From an uncultured Candidatus Peregrinibacteria bacterium (lineage in GTDB: Bacteria > Patescibacteriota > Gracilibacteria > Peribacterales > Peribacteraceae), in NCBI GenBank assembly GCA_913054215.1, contig CAJXJE010000025.1, positions 1 to 8,769 of the forward strand: a stretch of DNA of 8,769 nucleotides. The letters run 5' to 3'. The translations under genes were made by a program, and so were the position numbers. The notes below the pieces were generated by a model that had not been told where the DNA came from, ran no database searches, and saw only the letters and a list, made by a program, of their open reading frames with translations. Below, piece by piece: positions 1-6,431 of this stretch; the first letter of the stretch is position 1; every line of letters begins with the position of its first letter.

Positions 1-532
1 GCAGGGCATACGATTTAGAGTAGAGCAGCAAAGTTTCTCGCTCGCCCTACGTGGAAGCCACAATGTCACCAATATCCTTCTTGCTATAGCTGTTGCCAAA
101 AACCTCGGGATAGATCTGGCAACTGCAGCCAACCGCCTTCACTCATTCACGCCGCCACATCACACATTCTCTGTACGCAAAGAACGAGGAATAACTATCT
201 TGGACGATACGCATAATTCGAGTCCTTCGAGTTTTCGAGCCAGTCTTGCTTGGGCAAAGTCTCAACCCATGGAACGAAAAATTCTCATTACCCCAGGTCT
301 CATAGAACTAGGAACAAACGAAGATCGCATTCACCGAGAACTGGGAGTGGCCAGCAACGGGATCGTCGACCGCGTTATTTTCACTGGTAAACATGGCAGG
401 TCAGCATTTGCAGAAGGCTTCCACGGAACTGTTGAGCAGATGAGCAAAGATATCGATACAATATCCGAAGGTGATCTTCTTCTTTGTGTAGGAAGAATCC
501 ACGAAAAGCAGATCTTTGCACTTCTTCCATAA
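1..532 (+). CDS. murF: MurF-like Mur ligase (UDP-MurNAc-tripeptide--D-Ala-D-Ala ligase), C-terminal part
   Basis: Partial gene: the frame is open from base 2 and the start lies before the window, leaving 176 residues. MurF uses ATP in the cytoplasm to join D-Ala-D-Ala to the UDP-MurNAc tripeptide, the last soluble step of peptidoglycan precursor synthesis. Visible are the end of the central domain, with GSHNVTNILLA (from about base 53; Mur ligase G-x-H-N-x-x-N), and the C-terminal domain, with DDTHNSSPSSF (from base 203; the MurF D-D-x-Y-N-x-N-P-x-S motif) and ITPGLIELG followed by an H-R-E-L-G segment (the MurF G-x-x-x-E-L-G...H...G pattern). The ATP P-loop and carbamylated lysine would lie upstream and cannot be checked. 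Two deviations are seen: the usual Tyr of YNxNP is His, and the usual C-terminal KGS is replaced by VGRIHEKQ. Another Mur-ligase relative is possible, but the C-domain motifs favour MurF. Its stop overlaps the next start (TAATG), pointing to translational coupling. Confidence 0.8.
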   Translation, partial: QGIRFRVEQQSFSLALRGSHNVTNILLAIAVAKNLGIDLATAANRLHSFTPPHHTFSVRKERGITILDDTHNSSPSSFRASLAWAKSQPMERKILITPGLIELGTNEDRIHRELGVASNGIVDRVIFTGKHGRSAFAEGFHGTVEQMSKDIDTISEGDLLLCVGRIHEKQIFALLP

Positions 533-1785
533 TGCCTTTCTCCCCTATCCATCACACCTTCGGCCCACATGTGTCTGGAGCATATCTTATACAGAGCCTT
601 AAGCAGCTGTGTCTGTTTTGGAACTGGAAGAGTGGAAAAGAACGAGATTGGTTACGCGAAACGTTAGCCCAGTGGTTCGATGCCGAGTGCTATTTGTTTT
701 CTACAGGGCGTGAAGCACTGCTCGCTCTTTTGCGATCGTTACCCATAGAACAAGGAAGTGAAATACTCATACAAGGATTCACCTGTGTTGCGCTACCCAA
801 TGCCATACATGCTGCAGGGTTTACCCCCATTTTTTCCGAAATTAATCCTGAAACGCTGAATATCGACCTCGAAGCGTTAGGAGGAAAAATTACACCACGC
901 ACGAAGGTCATTATCGTGCAGCACACCTTTGGCATTGTGGCCGACATGAAAGCGCTGCGAGGAATTGCAGACAAGCATCGGATACTTCTTATCGAAGATT
1001 GTGCACACGTACTGCCTGATGCGACAGGCCCAAAGCGTATCGGACAGTATGGCGACTTTCTGATGCTGAGCTTTGGACGGGACAAAGCAGCCTCCGGTAT
1101 CAGTGGCGGTGCTATCATCACCAAAAATACAGAGGTAGCTGCCATATTACAGCTCGAAGAGCAGCGCGCCGCGGAGCTCTCGTGGTGTTCAATTAAGAGA
1201 TTACTCTTGTACCCACTGATCTACGCATCAACAAAACCCATCTACGGATTAGGTCTTGGAAAGGGAATACTCTTGATTGCTGCCAAATGCAAAGCACTTG
1301 CACCAGTGATAACGAAAAAAGAAAAGGCAGGGTATCAGTCCCCTCTTTTGCATCGAATGCCCTCTGCACTTTGTGCACTGGTGCGATGGGAATTCAAACG
1401 ATTTCAATTGATTAATGATCATCGTCGGATGCTCTCGAAGAAATATAGTACAGCCGCCGCGGAGCATCACTGGAATATTCCTTCCGGTATTGAAGAGCAT
1501 CTTCCACTCCAAAAGTTTCCCATCTTCGTCTCTGATGCAGATCTTGTTCGATCGAAACTAAAACGCGTCAACATCTATCTTGATGACGGTTGGACGGGTG
1601 CCTCTGTGTGTCCGCGTAATGTAGACCAAGAGGCATCAGGATATATTCCAGGATCTTGCCCGAAGGCTGAGCGACTTGCACATCAGATTCTAGTATTGCC
1701 TACACATCCAACGATGACGGAGAAACAAGCCGATAGACTAATCAAGATCCTGTCCGCTACTATGCCTCGCAATGGAGATTCGTGA
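532..1785 (+). CDS. DegT/DnrJ/EryC1/StrS-family PLP-dependent aminotransferase
   Basis: Predicted 417-residue fold-type I PLP enzyme. The family mostly transaminates keto-sugars bound to nucleotides, using Glu or Gln as amino donor; the substrate here is unknown. Family signs are STGREALLALL (residues 57-67, PLP phosphate region), IEDCAH (154-159, with D156 expected to contact the pyridine nitrogen) and SFGRDKAASG (180-189, with K185 the expected Schiff-base lysine). The ATG at 532 was chosen because it overlaps the murF stop as TAATG; an in-frame ATG at 484 would overlap murF by 49 bp and add 16 residues without family character. Residues about 205-245 form a hydrophobic, Tyr/Leu-rich insert (LLLYPLIYASTKPIYGLGLG), which may dock the enzyme at the membrane. 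It ends in TGA, overlapping the next gene by 14 bp. Lying between murF and a Fem-like gene, it probably serves cell-wall precursor or surface-glycan modification (inference). Family membership is secure; substrate is not. Confidence 0.88.
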   Translation: MPFSPIHHTFGPHVSGAYLIQSLKQLCLFWNWKSGKERDWLRETLAQWFDAECYLFSTGREALLALLRSLPIEQGSEILIQGFTCVALPNAIHAAGFTPIFSEINPETLNIDLEALGGKITPRTKVIIVQHTFGIVADMKALRGIADKHRILLIEDCAHVLPDATGPKRIGQYGDFLMLSFGRDKAASGISGGAIITKNTEVAAILQLEEQRAAELSWCSIKRLLLYPLIYASTKPIYGLGLGKGILLIAAKCKALAPVITKKEKAGYQSPLLHRMPSALCALVRWEFKRFQLINDHRRMLSKKYSTAAAEHHWNIPSGIEEHLPLQKFPIFVSDADLVRSKLKRVNIYLDDGWTGASVCPRNVDQEASGYIPGSCPKAERLAHQILVLPTHPTMTEKQADRLIKILSATMPRNGDS

Positions 1786-2770
1786 AGCTACTGATTCGGC
1801 CGCCTGGGACAGTTTTCTGTCTACGCAGAAGTACCGTCCTTTTATGCAAAGCTGGACGATGGGCGAAGTGTATCGCGACATCGGAGAAGAGCCAATCCGA
1901 TTAGAGATGATCGAGAATAATCAGATTGTCGGCATCTGCCAAGCATTGGTGATCAACGCTCGTAGAGGAAAACATCTTGTGGTGCCTTATGGTCCGATCA
2001 CCGACAACCGACAACCGACAACCCAACTGATCGAGGCACTGAAAAAAGAAGCGGTTAAAAGACAATGCTGCTTCATCCGTCTGAGTCCATTTTGGGAAGC
2101 AGGATCCGAATTGATCCCTGGATCGAGTCCTGCCCCTCTGCATCTACTTGCAGAACATATTTGGTACATCAATCTCAAAGAAACGTCAGAAGAAGAAATC
2201 CTAAAGAACATGCGCAAAAACACACGAAATTTGATCCGCAGAGCAAGAAAAGATGGTGTAACCATTACGCGATCAAAAGACCCTCTGAAAGACCTGGATA
2301 CGTTCATCGAGCTGCATGAAGAAACACGAAAACGTCATAGCTTTACTCCGTATACCAACACGTTCTTCAAGGCTCAAGTAGAAAGATTTGCAAAGCGTGG
2401 AGAGTGCACAATGTATCAGGCTCACTACCAGGGAGAAGTGATCGCCTCTTCCATTCATATGCATGCATACGGAGAAACGAGCTACCACCATGGGGCAAGT
2501 ACCCATAAGCACCGAAAAATCCCAGCTTCGTACCTGTTACAATGGACAGCTATACAGGATGCCATTGCACGTGGAGACCATATGTACAGTTTCTGGGGTA
2601 TCGCTCCTGAAGGAGCTAAAAAACATCCCTTTGCAGGAGTTACACTCTTTAAGCGCGGATTCGGTGGACAGATGCTGGAACTGACGCACTGTATGGACGT
2701 TCCGGTAAATTCACGGTACTATCTGACACGCGCCTTTGAAACGTTCCGCAAGTGGCGCCGCGGATTCTAA
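1772..2770 (+). CDS. FemAB/FemX-like peptidoglycan aminoacyl transferase
   Basis: 332-residue protein of the FemAB (GNAT-like, double acyltransferase-fold) family. Known members act at the cytoplasmic face of the membrane and use aminoacyl-tRNA to add amino acids to the stem peptide of lipid II or UDP-MurNAc-pentapeptide. Support: the basic helix ILKNMRKNTRNLIRRARKDG (143-162), matching the family's R-x-N-x-R-x-A-x-K-x-G-V region; SYHHGAST (237-244) followed by PASYLLQWTAIQDAIARG (251-268), the usual second-GNAT core; and YSFWGIAP (272-279) with LFKRGFGG (292-299) near the C-terminus. Length is close to the shorter FemX type and there is no long coiled-coil insert as in FemA. It starts 14 bp inside the aminotransferase gene, so translation is probably coupled. 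A 7-bp tandem repeat encodes residues 77-84. The amino acid transferred cannot be told from sequence; other Fem-like proteins act on exopolysaccharide or on other acceptors. Confidence 0.82.
   Translation: MEIREATDSAAWDSFLSTQKYRPFMQSWTMGEVYRDIGEEPIRLEMIENNQIVGICQALVINARRGKHLVVPYGPITDNRQPTTQLIEALKKEAVKRQCCFIRLSPFWEAGSELIPGSSPAPLHLLAEHIWYINLKETSEEEILKNMRKNTRNLIRRARKDGVTITRSKDPLKDLDTFIELHEETRKRHSFTPYTNTFFKAQVERFAKRGECTMYQAHYQGEVIASSIHMHAYGETSYHHGASTHKHRKIPASYLLQWTAIQDAIARGDHMYSFWGIAPEGAKKHPFAGVTLFKRGFGGQMLELTHCMDVPVNSRYYLTRAFETFRKWRRGF
2000..2023 (+). repeat. Short tandem repeat of 7 bp (CCGACAA), 3.4 copies, within the Fem-like gene
   Basis: Bases 2001-2021 are three exact copies of CCGACAA, and the period extends by one base on the left and two on the right. 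It encodes residues 77-84 (TDNRQPTT), just after the VPYGPI segment. Since 7 is not a multiple of 3, gain or loss of one unit would shift the reading frame. Confidence 0.85.
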
Positions 2771-2777
2771 ACTTCCT

Positions 2778-3047
2778 ATGCCAAAAGATGACAAACTCGA
2801 CGTCATCATTGGACACCTCGCGCGCATCGACAGACGAGACAAGATCCGTATGCGTGCTGGGTTTATCAAAGGAGTGATCGCCATCATCCCCGGCATCGCC
2901 TTTTTGTATGGAATGTACTACTTCTACCTGCATGGTGACGAAGTGATGGCAAAGATCGCCAAGGTAGCAGCAGAGCAAGCTATGGAAGCAACAAGGTCTG
3001 GAACCGATCAGGTACTGCAGAGATTGCAGAACTTTCAGGTAAAGTAG
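2778..3047 (+). CDS. Small single-span membrane protein, function unknown
   Basis: 89 residues starting MPKDDKLDVIIGHLARIDRR. I do not recognise the family. The layout is a charged N-terminal segment of about 31 residues with a short amphipathic stretch (LDVIIGHLARI), one hydrophobic span at about residues 32-52 (GVIAIIPGIAFLYGMYYFYL), then a C-terminal segment (53-89) likely to form an amphipathic helix rich in Ala, Lys, Glu and Gln. Positive charge before the span (RRDKIRMRAGFIK) predicts that the N-terminus is cytoplasmic and the C-terminal helix is outside. The ATG at 2778 was chosen over an upstream in-frame ATG at 2736, because 2778 sits 7 bp after the Fem-like stop while 2736 would lie inside that gene. 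It is the last gene of the operon and is followed 3 bp later by a hairpin. It could anchor or scaffold the Fem-like enzyme or aminotransferase at the membrane (inference from position only). Confidence 0.72.
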   Translation: MPKDDKLDVIIGHLARIDRRDKIRMRAGFIKGVIAIIPGIAFLYGMYYFYLHGDEVMAKIAKVAAEQAMEATRSGTDQVLQRLQNFQVK

Positions 3048-3050
3048 TTA

Positions 3051-3082
3051 CCAAAAAGGCGACTGTGAGGTCGCCCCTTTGG
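3051..3082 (-). terminator. Intrinsic terminator hairpin between convergent operons
   Basis: The stem GGCGAC/GTCGCC with a 6-nt loop is extended, after a 2x2 mismatch, by CCAAA/TTTGG. Read on the minus strand, the GC stem is followed directly by TTTTT, which is the classic arrangement and fits termination of the argS-lipoprotein operon ending at 3108. On the plus strand the stem is followed by CCTTT, a weaker signal that could still serve the operon ending at 3047. Probably shared and bidirectional. Confidence 0.75.
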
Positions 3083-3107
3083 AGAGTTACGTATTTCCCC
3101 GTGGCCG

Positions 3108-4502
3108 CTATTGCGAAACCATAGAGAGGAGATCTTCGGTAGAAATGGATGCCTTCATCACGAAGCTTGGCATCCGCAATAGTTGTGTACGTTCGAAACT
3201 TGCGTCGGGTGCAATGGAAAGACCGAGCAAATAGCCGACTTCACCTGCCTTGCGTGCAATACGATCATTCACGCCGCCCAGAGGATACGCGACAGCAATC
3301 ACCTTCTTCTTCGTCACTTGTTCCAGTAGCTGCTTACTCTGAGAGAGCTCAAGTTCTACTTGGGCATTCGTGAGTGACCGTAAATCATCTCCGGTGTGTC
3401 CTGCTGTCTGTAAGTCATGTCCATTGGCAATTAGCGTCATGAGCTGCTTCAGATCTATACCACCACTCAAAAAACGCCCCTGCAAGAAGAGCGTCGCATC
3501 CACACCACTCGCACGCAAGATATCGGAGAGCTCTTTTACATTGTCAGCGGTGATATCCGACACCGCCAAGATCACGGTATTGGGATTTAAGCGAACATCT
3601 TTCTCTTCTTGTCGTAGAAGTAGTTGATAGAAGTCACTCATCGTCCAAATGGTGTATCCGCCATTCTTCAAGGTATCAATGTGCTGTGCCATGACACCAA
3701 GTACTCCTTCACTCGCAAGTTTGTAGTGCAGAACAGGGAGATTGAAAGCTCCTTGACGCACAAGGAAGTTTGGAAGGAATGGTGTTAAGTACTGCAGCGC
3801 AACGTACCCATCTCCTTCATTGAAAGGAATACGAGCCCACACCTCATCCTTCGATAGCGGCCGTATAAAACTTTGCCCTGCAAGCTCACCAATTTTGTCG
3901 CTATTAGCATCAGCTTCTTTACGAACATTGAGGAAGCCAAAATCAACAAAGTACATGCCCTCATACTTCTTTTTCTCCTTCGAAAGCTGCGTCTCGGAAA
4001 CAAGCTTACTAATGTACCGTGAAGCAACATAGCCCTCCGTACCATCAAGCATCACCTTCGCCCATGCAGCATCGATAAACTCTAAGACCTGTATCGATTC
4101 ACTACGCTCGAGTCTGCCGATCTGGGACGCGGTGACTCGTGGCTCTGAACGTACATTCAAAAAAGCGTTCGTGACGCGAAACATATCCTGCCCCCCTTCT
4201 GATGCTGTACGCATAGCGTTAAATTTATTTATAGAACCCACATCAATAATCGGAGGACCACCCTCTCCTTCTTGCTCTGGAGCAATCTCCAGACGAGGAA
4301 TAAACGCACCACTTCCGTCACCTGCTAACTGTTTTACACGAGCGAGATCTTCTGCAGTAAAGGAGAAATCATCTGCTTGAGGAATCTCTACTTTGTCTTT
4401 ACCACCGCATCCAGCGAAGAGTATTCCAAACGAAGCGACTAGAAGAAATGCCACAAAGGGGCGAGGGGTAGAGGACCGGCGGGCGGTAGAATAGTAGGCC
4501 AT
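3108..4502 (-). CDS. Lipoprotein with two SH3b domains and a degenerate NodB-like (polysaccharide deacetylase) domain
   Basis: 464 residues. The N-terminus has a basic region (RR at 8-9, R14), a hydrophobic core (16-28) and lipobox L28-F-A-G-C32, predicting signal peptidase II processing and anchoring to the outer membrane face. A low-complexity linker (about 33-105) is followed by SH3b domain 1 (about 107-167, with FLNVRSEP and EGYVASRYI) and SH3b domain 2 (about 183-244, with FLNVRKEA and DGYVALQYL). SH3b domains commonly bind peptidoglycan. Residues about 254-450 follow the order of polysaccharide deacetylases: LPVLHY (255-260), LAVSD (312-316) where LTFDD is expected, GHDLQTAGHTGDDL (361-374) where GHEIxNHTxxHPxL is expected, and AYPLGG (405-410) where RxPxG is expected. 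Both metal-binding histidines fall on A367 and G371, and the first Asp on S315, so deacetylase activity is doubtful; a binding or structural role is more likely. It lies 2 nt after argS and has no visible Shine-Dalgarno sequence. Confidence 0.85.
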   Translation of the reverse strand: MAYYSTARRSSTPRPFVAFLLVASFGILFAGCGGKDKVEIPQADDFSFTAEDLARVKQLAGDGSGAFIPRLEIAPEQEGEGGPPIIDVGSINKFNAMRTASEGGQDMFRVTNAFLNVRSEPRVTASQIGRLERSESIQVLEFIDAAWAKVMLDGTEGYVASRYISKLVSETQLSKEKKKYEGMYFVDFGFLNVRKEADANSDKIGELAGQSFIRPLSKDEVWARIPFNEGDGYVALQYLTPFLPNFLVRQGAFNLPVLHYKLASEGVLGVMAQHIDTLKNGGYTIWTMSDFYQLLLRQEEKDVRLNPNTVILAVSDITADNVKELSDILRASGVDATLFLQGRFLSGGIDLKQLMTLIANGHDLQTAGHTGDDLRSLTNAQVELELSQSKQLLEQVTKKKVIAVAYPLGGVNDRIARKAGEVGYLLGLSIAPDASFERTQLLRMPSFVMKASISTEDLLSMVSQ

Positions 4503-4504
4503 GA

Positions 4505-6193
4505 TTACATACGGTCAGGAACAGAAATAGTAAGAAGTTGCGCACCCGTCTTTAAGACGTCTGCTGTTAGTAAAGTCATGTACACACGCAATGTTCTTGT
4601 AGGCTCCTCTGCCTTAAGAATAGGAGTGTCGTTGTAAAACGAGTTAAAACTCTGACAGAGTTCGAAGAGGAAGTTCGCAAGGATATGCGGCATATTGTTT
4701 GTACGTGCTTCCTTGAGAACATGCTCAAATTTGAGCAAGGTATTTAACAGTCCTCGCTCTTTTTCTGTGAGCGATTCCACTTGTTTTGGGTCGGATACCT
4801 CTCCAGCCTTTGTAATAACGGAACGCGCTCTCGCATGGGTGTACTGCAAATACGGAGCGGAGTTTCCCTCGAAGCTCAGCATCTTGTCCCAATCAAACAC
4901 AATATCTTGCTTTCTATTTTGGCTCACGATGCCATAGGAAACCGCTCCAATGCCCATCATTTTTGCAAGCTCTGCAGGATCATCTGCTTGAATGTGATCA
5001 CCATGTTCTTTGATCTTCTCTTCTGCTCTCCTGACTGCTTCAGTGAGTACCTCCTCTAGCCTGAGCACGTTTCCCTTACGAGTACTCATGGACTTATCTG
5101 CATAACGCATACGCCCAACAAGAACATTGTCAAAGCCAGTAATATCCCATCCAAGCTGTTCACAGGTCGCTGCCAACTGTTCGAAATGCAATTTTTGAGC
5201 AATATCCGTCACTATCAATATCTCCTGAGGCTTTAGCTCTTCTAAACGGTAGTGCATTTGTGCAATATCACGAGTGCTGTAGAGAGTTGCTCCATCACCT
5301 TTTCGAACGAGATACGGAGGCATGTTGCTTTCTTCTGGAAACTCAACAATCAACGATCCACCTTCTCCTTCCTTAAATACACCAGAAGCAATTCCTTTCT
5401 CAAGTATGGGTTCCATTTTATCTTCATAGAACGACTCACTTTTATCAGTATCAAACGACACATGAAGTTGTTCGTAGATACTCGAGAGTGCAGACTTGGT
5501 TACCGTGATGATGTCTTGCCAAAATGCTCGAAGCTCTGGATCACCATCTTCCAATTTTTTAAATACAGCTCTCGCCTGGTCCTCAAGAGTGTCATCATTC
5601 TCGACCTCGTTATGAAACTTCACGTACAAGTCGAGTAATTCATCAACAGTGTACTGCGATGCGATCCGACCATCTCCCCATTTTGAAACTGCTATAGAGA
5701 GTTTGCCAAATTGCGTTCCCCAGTCTCCCATGTAGTTCCATTTGATTACCTCATATCCCAGATGCTCATAGATATTGGCAATACTTTGACCAAACAGTGT
5801 GGTCAGTAAGTGATGAGCACCAAGAGGCTTTGCAATATTCGGTTGTGAATATTCAACGATCACTGGAGCACCACTCTTTACCTTTGCCATGCAAGCTTGC
5901 CTGGTAGACCCCAAAGCTGCAACGAGGGCAGCTGGGGTCAACCAGATGTTTGCATAACCAGGTCCTGCTATCTCTGCCTTTTCTATTGTCTTCTCCTTTG
6001 CAAGAGCAGAAACAATCTTCTCCGCAATCTCTTTCGGACTCTTACCAACCTTCTTGGAAATCTGCAACGCCACGGGAGTTGTGATATCTCCATGAGCGCT
6101 ATCTTGAGGACGCTCCCACCCAACAGAAATGTCATCAATACCGAACTCTGAGGAGAGCACCTTTTGCACGGTGTTGGAGAGGGATGAAAACAC
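4505..6193 (-). CDS. argS: Arginyl-tRNA synthetase (ArgRS)
   Basis: 562 residues, normal for bacterial ArgRS. It charges tRNA-Arg with arginine in the cytoplasm using ATP; most ArgRS need bound tRNA for activation. Domains: N-terminal tRNA-binding Add-1 domain (about 1-85, with HGDITTPVALQISKK), catalytic Rossmann core (about 110-380, with YSQPNIAKP at 115-123, NYMGDWGTQFGKL at 153-165 and SMSTRKGN at 368-375, the ArgRS counterpart of KMSKS), and the DALR anticodon-binding domain (about 445-562, with APYLQYTHARARSV and the typical ending VPDRM). The HIGH-type signature after NIAKP reads G125-A-H-H128 instead of HVGH. The start is GTG at 6193: there is no in-frame ATG nearby and an in-frame TAG lies about 33 bp upstream. 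No Shine-Dalgarno sequence is visible. It is first in a two-gene operon with the SH3b/NodB-like lipoprotein and is divergent from the coiled-coil lipoprotein. Confidence 0.96.
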   Translation of the reverse strand: MFSSLSNTVQKVLSSEFGIDDISVGWERPQDSAHGDITTPVALQISKKVGKSPKEIAEKIVSALAKEKTIEKAEIAGPGYANIWLTPAALVAALGSTRQACMAKVKSGAPVIVEYSQPNIAKPLGAHHLLTTLFGQSIANIYEHLGYEVIKWNYMGDWGTQFGKLSIAVSKWGDGRIASQYTVDELLDLYVKFHNEVENDDTLEDQARAVFKKLEDGDPELRAFWQDIITVTKSALSSIYEQLHVSFDTDKSESFYEDKMEPILEKGIASGVFKEGEGGSLIVEFPEESNMPPYLVRKGDGATLYSTRDIAQMHYRLEELKPQEILIVTDIAQKLHFEQLAATCEQLGWDITGFDNVLVGRMRYADKSMSTRKGNVLRLEEVLTEAVRRAEEKIKEHGDHIQADDPAELAKMMGIGAVSYGIVSQNRKQDIVFDWDKMLSFEGNSAPYLQYTHARARSVITKAGEVSDPKQVESLTEKERGLLNTLLKFEHVLKEARTNNMPHILANFLFELCQSFNSFYNDTPILKAEEPTRTLRVYMTLLTADVLKTGAQLLTISVPDRM

Positions 6194-6428
6194 GGAAAAA
6201 TTTAGGGCGAGTGAACAAAACTGCTACTCAGGAATTTACAGTAACTCTAGCACTAATGACTCACATTACCACTTGAAAACAATATTTGATCTTGCATACA
6301 GATTATGTACATGTCTTGAACACAAAATGTATGCACAATCGTCCACCCTAATTACCGTTCACAAAATATACTCATACACCCAATTTATGAACTCTATTGT
6401 TATTCAACCCAAAAAACTCTATAATATT
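6194..6428. other. Divergent AT-rich intergenic region with inverted and direct repeats
   Basis: This 235-bp stretch separates argS from the coiled-coil lipoprotein. It is clearly more AT-rich than the genes beside it. It contains an 8-bp inverted repeat, TGCATACA (6293-6300) and TGTATGCA (6328-6335), with an 8-bp palindrome ATGTACAT (6305-6312) in the loop. It also has two copies of CACAAAATRTA (6321-6331 and 6360-6370) spaced 39 bp apart. The plus-strand frame stays open through it, but I see no gene there. No clear argS promoter could be picked; TAAATT at 6204-6199 on the minus strand is a possible -10 without a matching -35. Confidence 0.5.
6397..6425 (+). promoter_or_regulatory. Sigma70-type promoter of the coiled-coil lipoprotein gene, predicted leaderless
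   Basis: TTGTTA (6397-6402, 4 of 6 match to TTGACA), a 17-bp spacer, and a perfect TATAAT (6420-6425). A start site 6-8 bp downstream would fall at 6431-6433, directly on the ATG at 6432, so the mRNA would have no 5' leader. This agrees with the absence of a Shine-Dalgarno sequence. Confidence 0.65.
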
Positions 6429-6431
6429 ATG

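Noticed and set aside
484..531. Earlier ATG (484) for the aminotransferase
   Set aside because: It would overlap murF by 49 bp and add 16 residues without family character; the TAATG overlap at 532 is the typical coupling arrangement.
690..1145. A 151-codon minus-strand frame opposite the aminotransferase
   Set aside because: It is antisense to the PLP-binding core of the aminotransferase and its Cys/Ser-rich composition is typical of a shadow frame.
1783..1785. TGA recoded as glycine, as in some Gracilibacteria and Absconditabacteria
   Set aside because: The argS and VirB4-like frames (over 1000 codons) have no internal TGA, and the only gene-ending TGA falls at a natural family C-terminus overlapping the next start.
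1772..6193. A functional link in which the nearby argS supplies Arg-tRNA to the Fem-like transferase
   Set aside because: The genes are in separate convergent operons with a terminator between them, and argS is needed for translation anyway; nearness alone does not support it.
6129..6431. A 101-codon upstream extension of the coiled-coil lipoprotein frame, overlapping argS
   Set aside because: A lipoprotein signal peptide must be at the N-terminus, a strong promoter sits just before 6432, the extension lies partly on the antisense of argS, and its composition is unlike a conserved domain.
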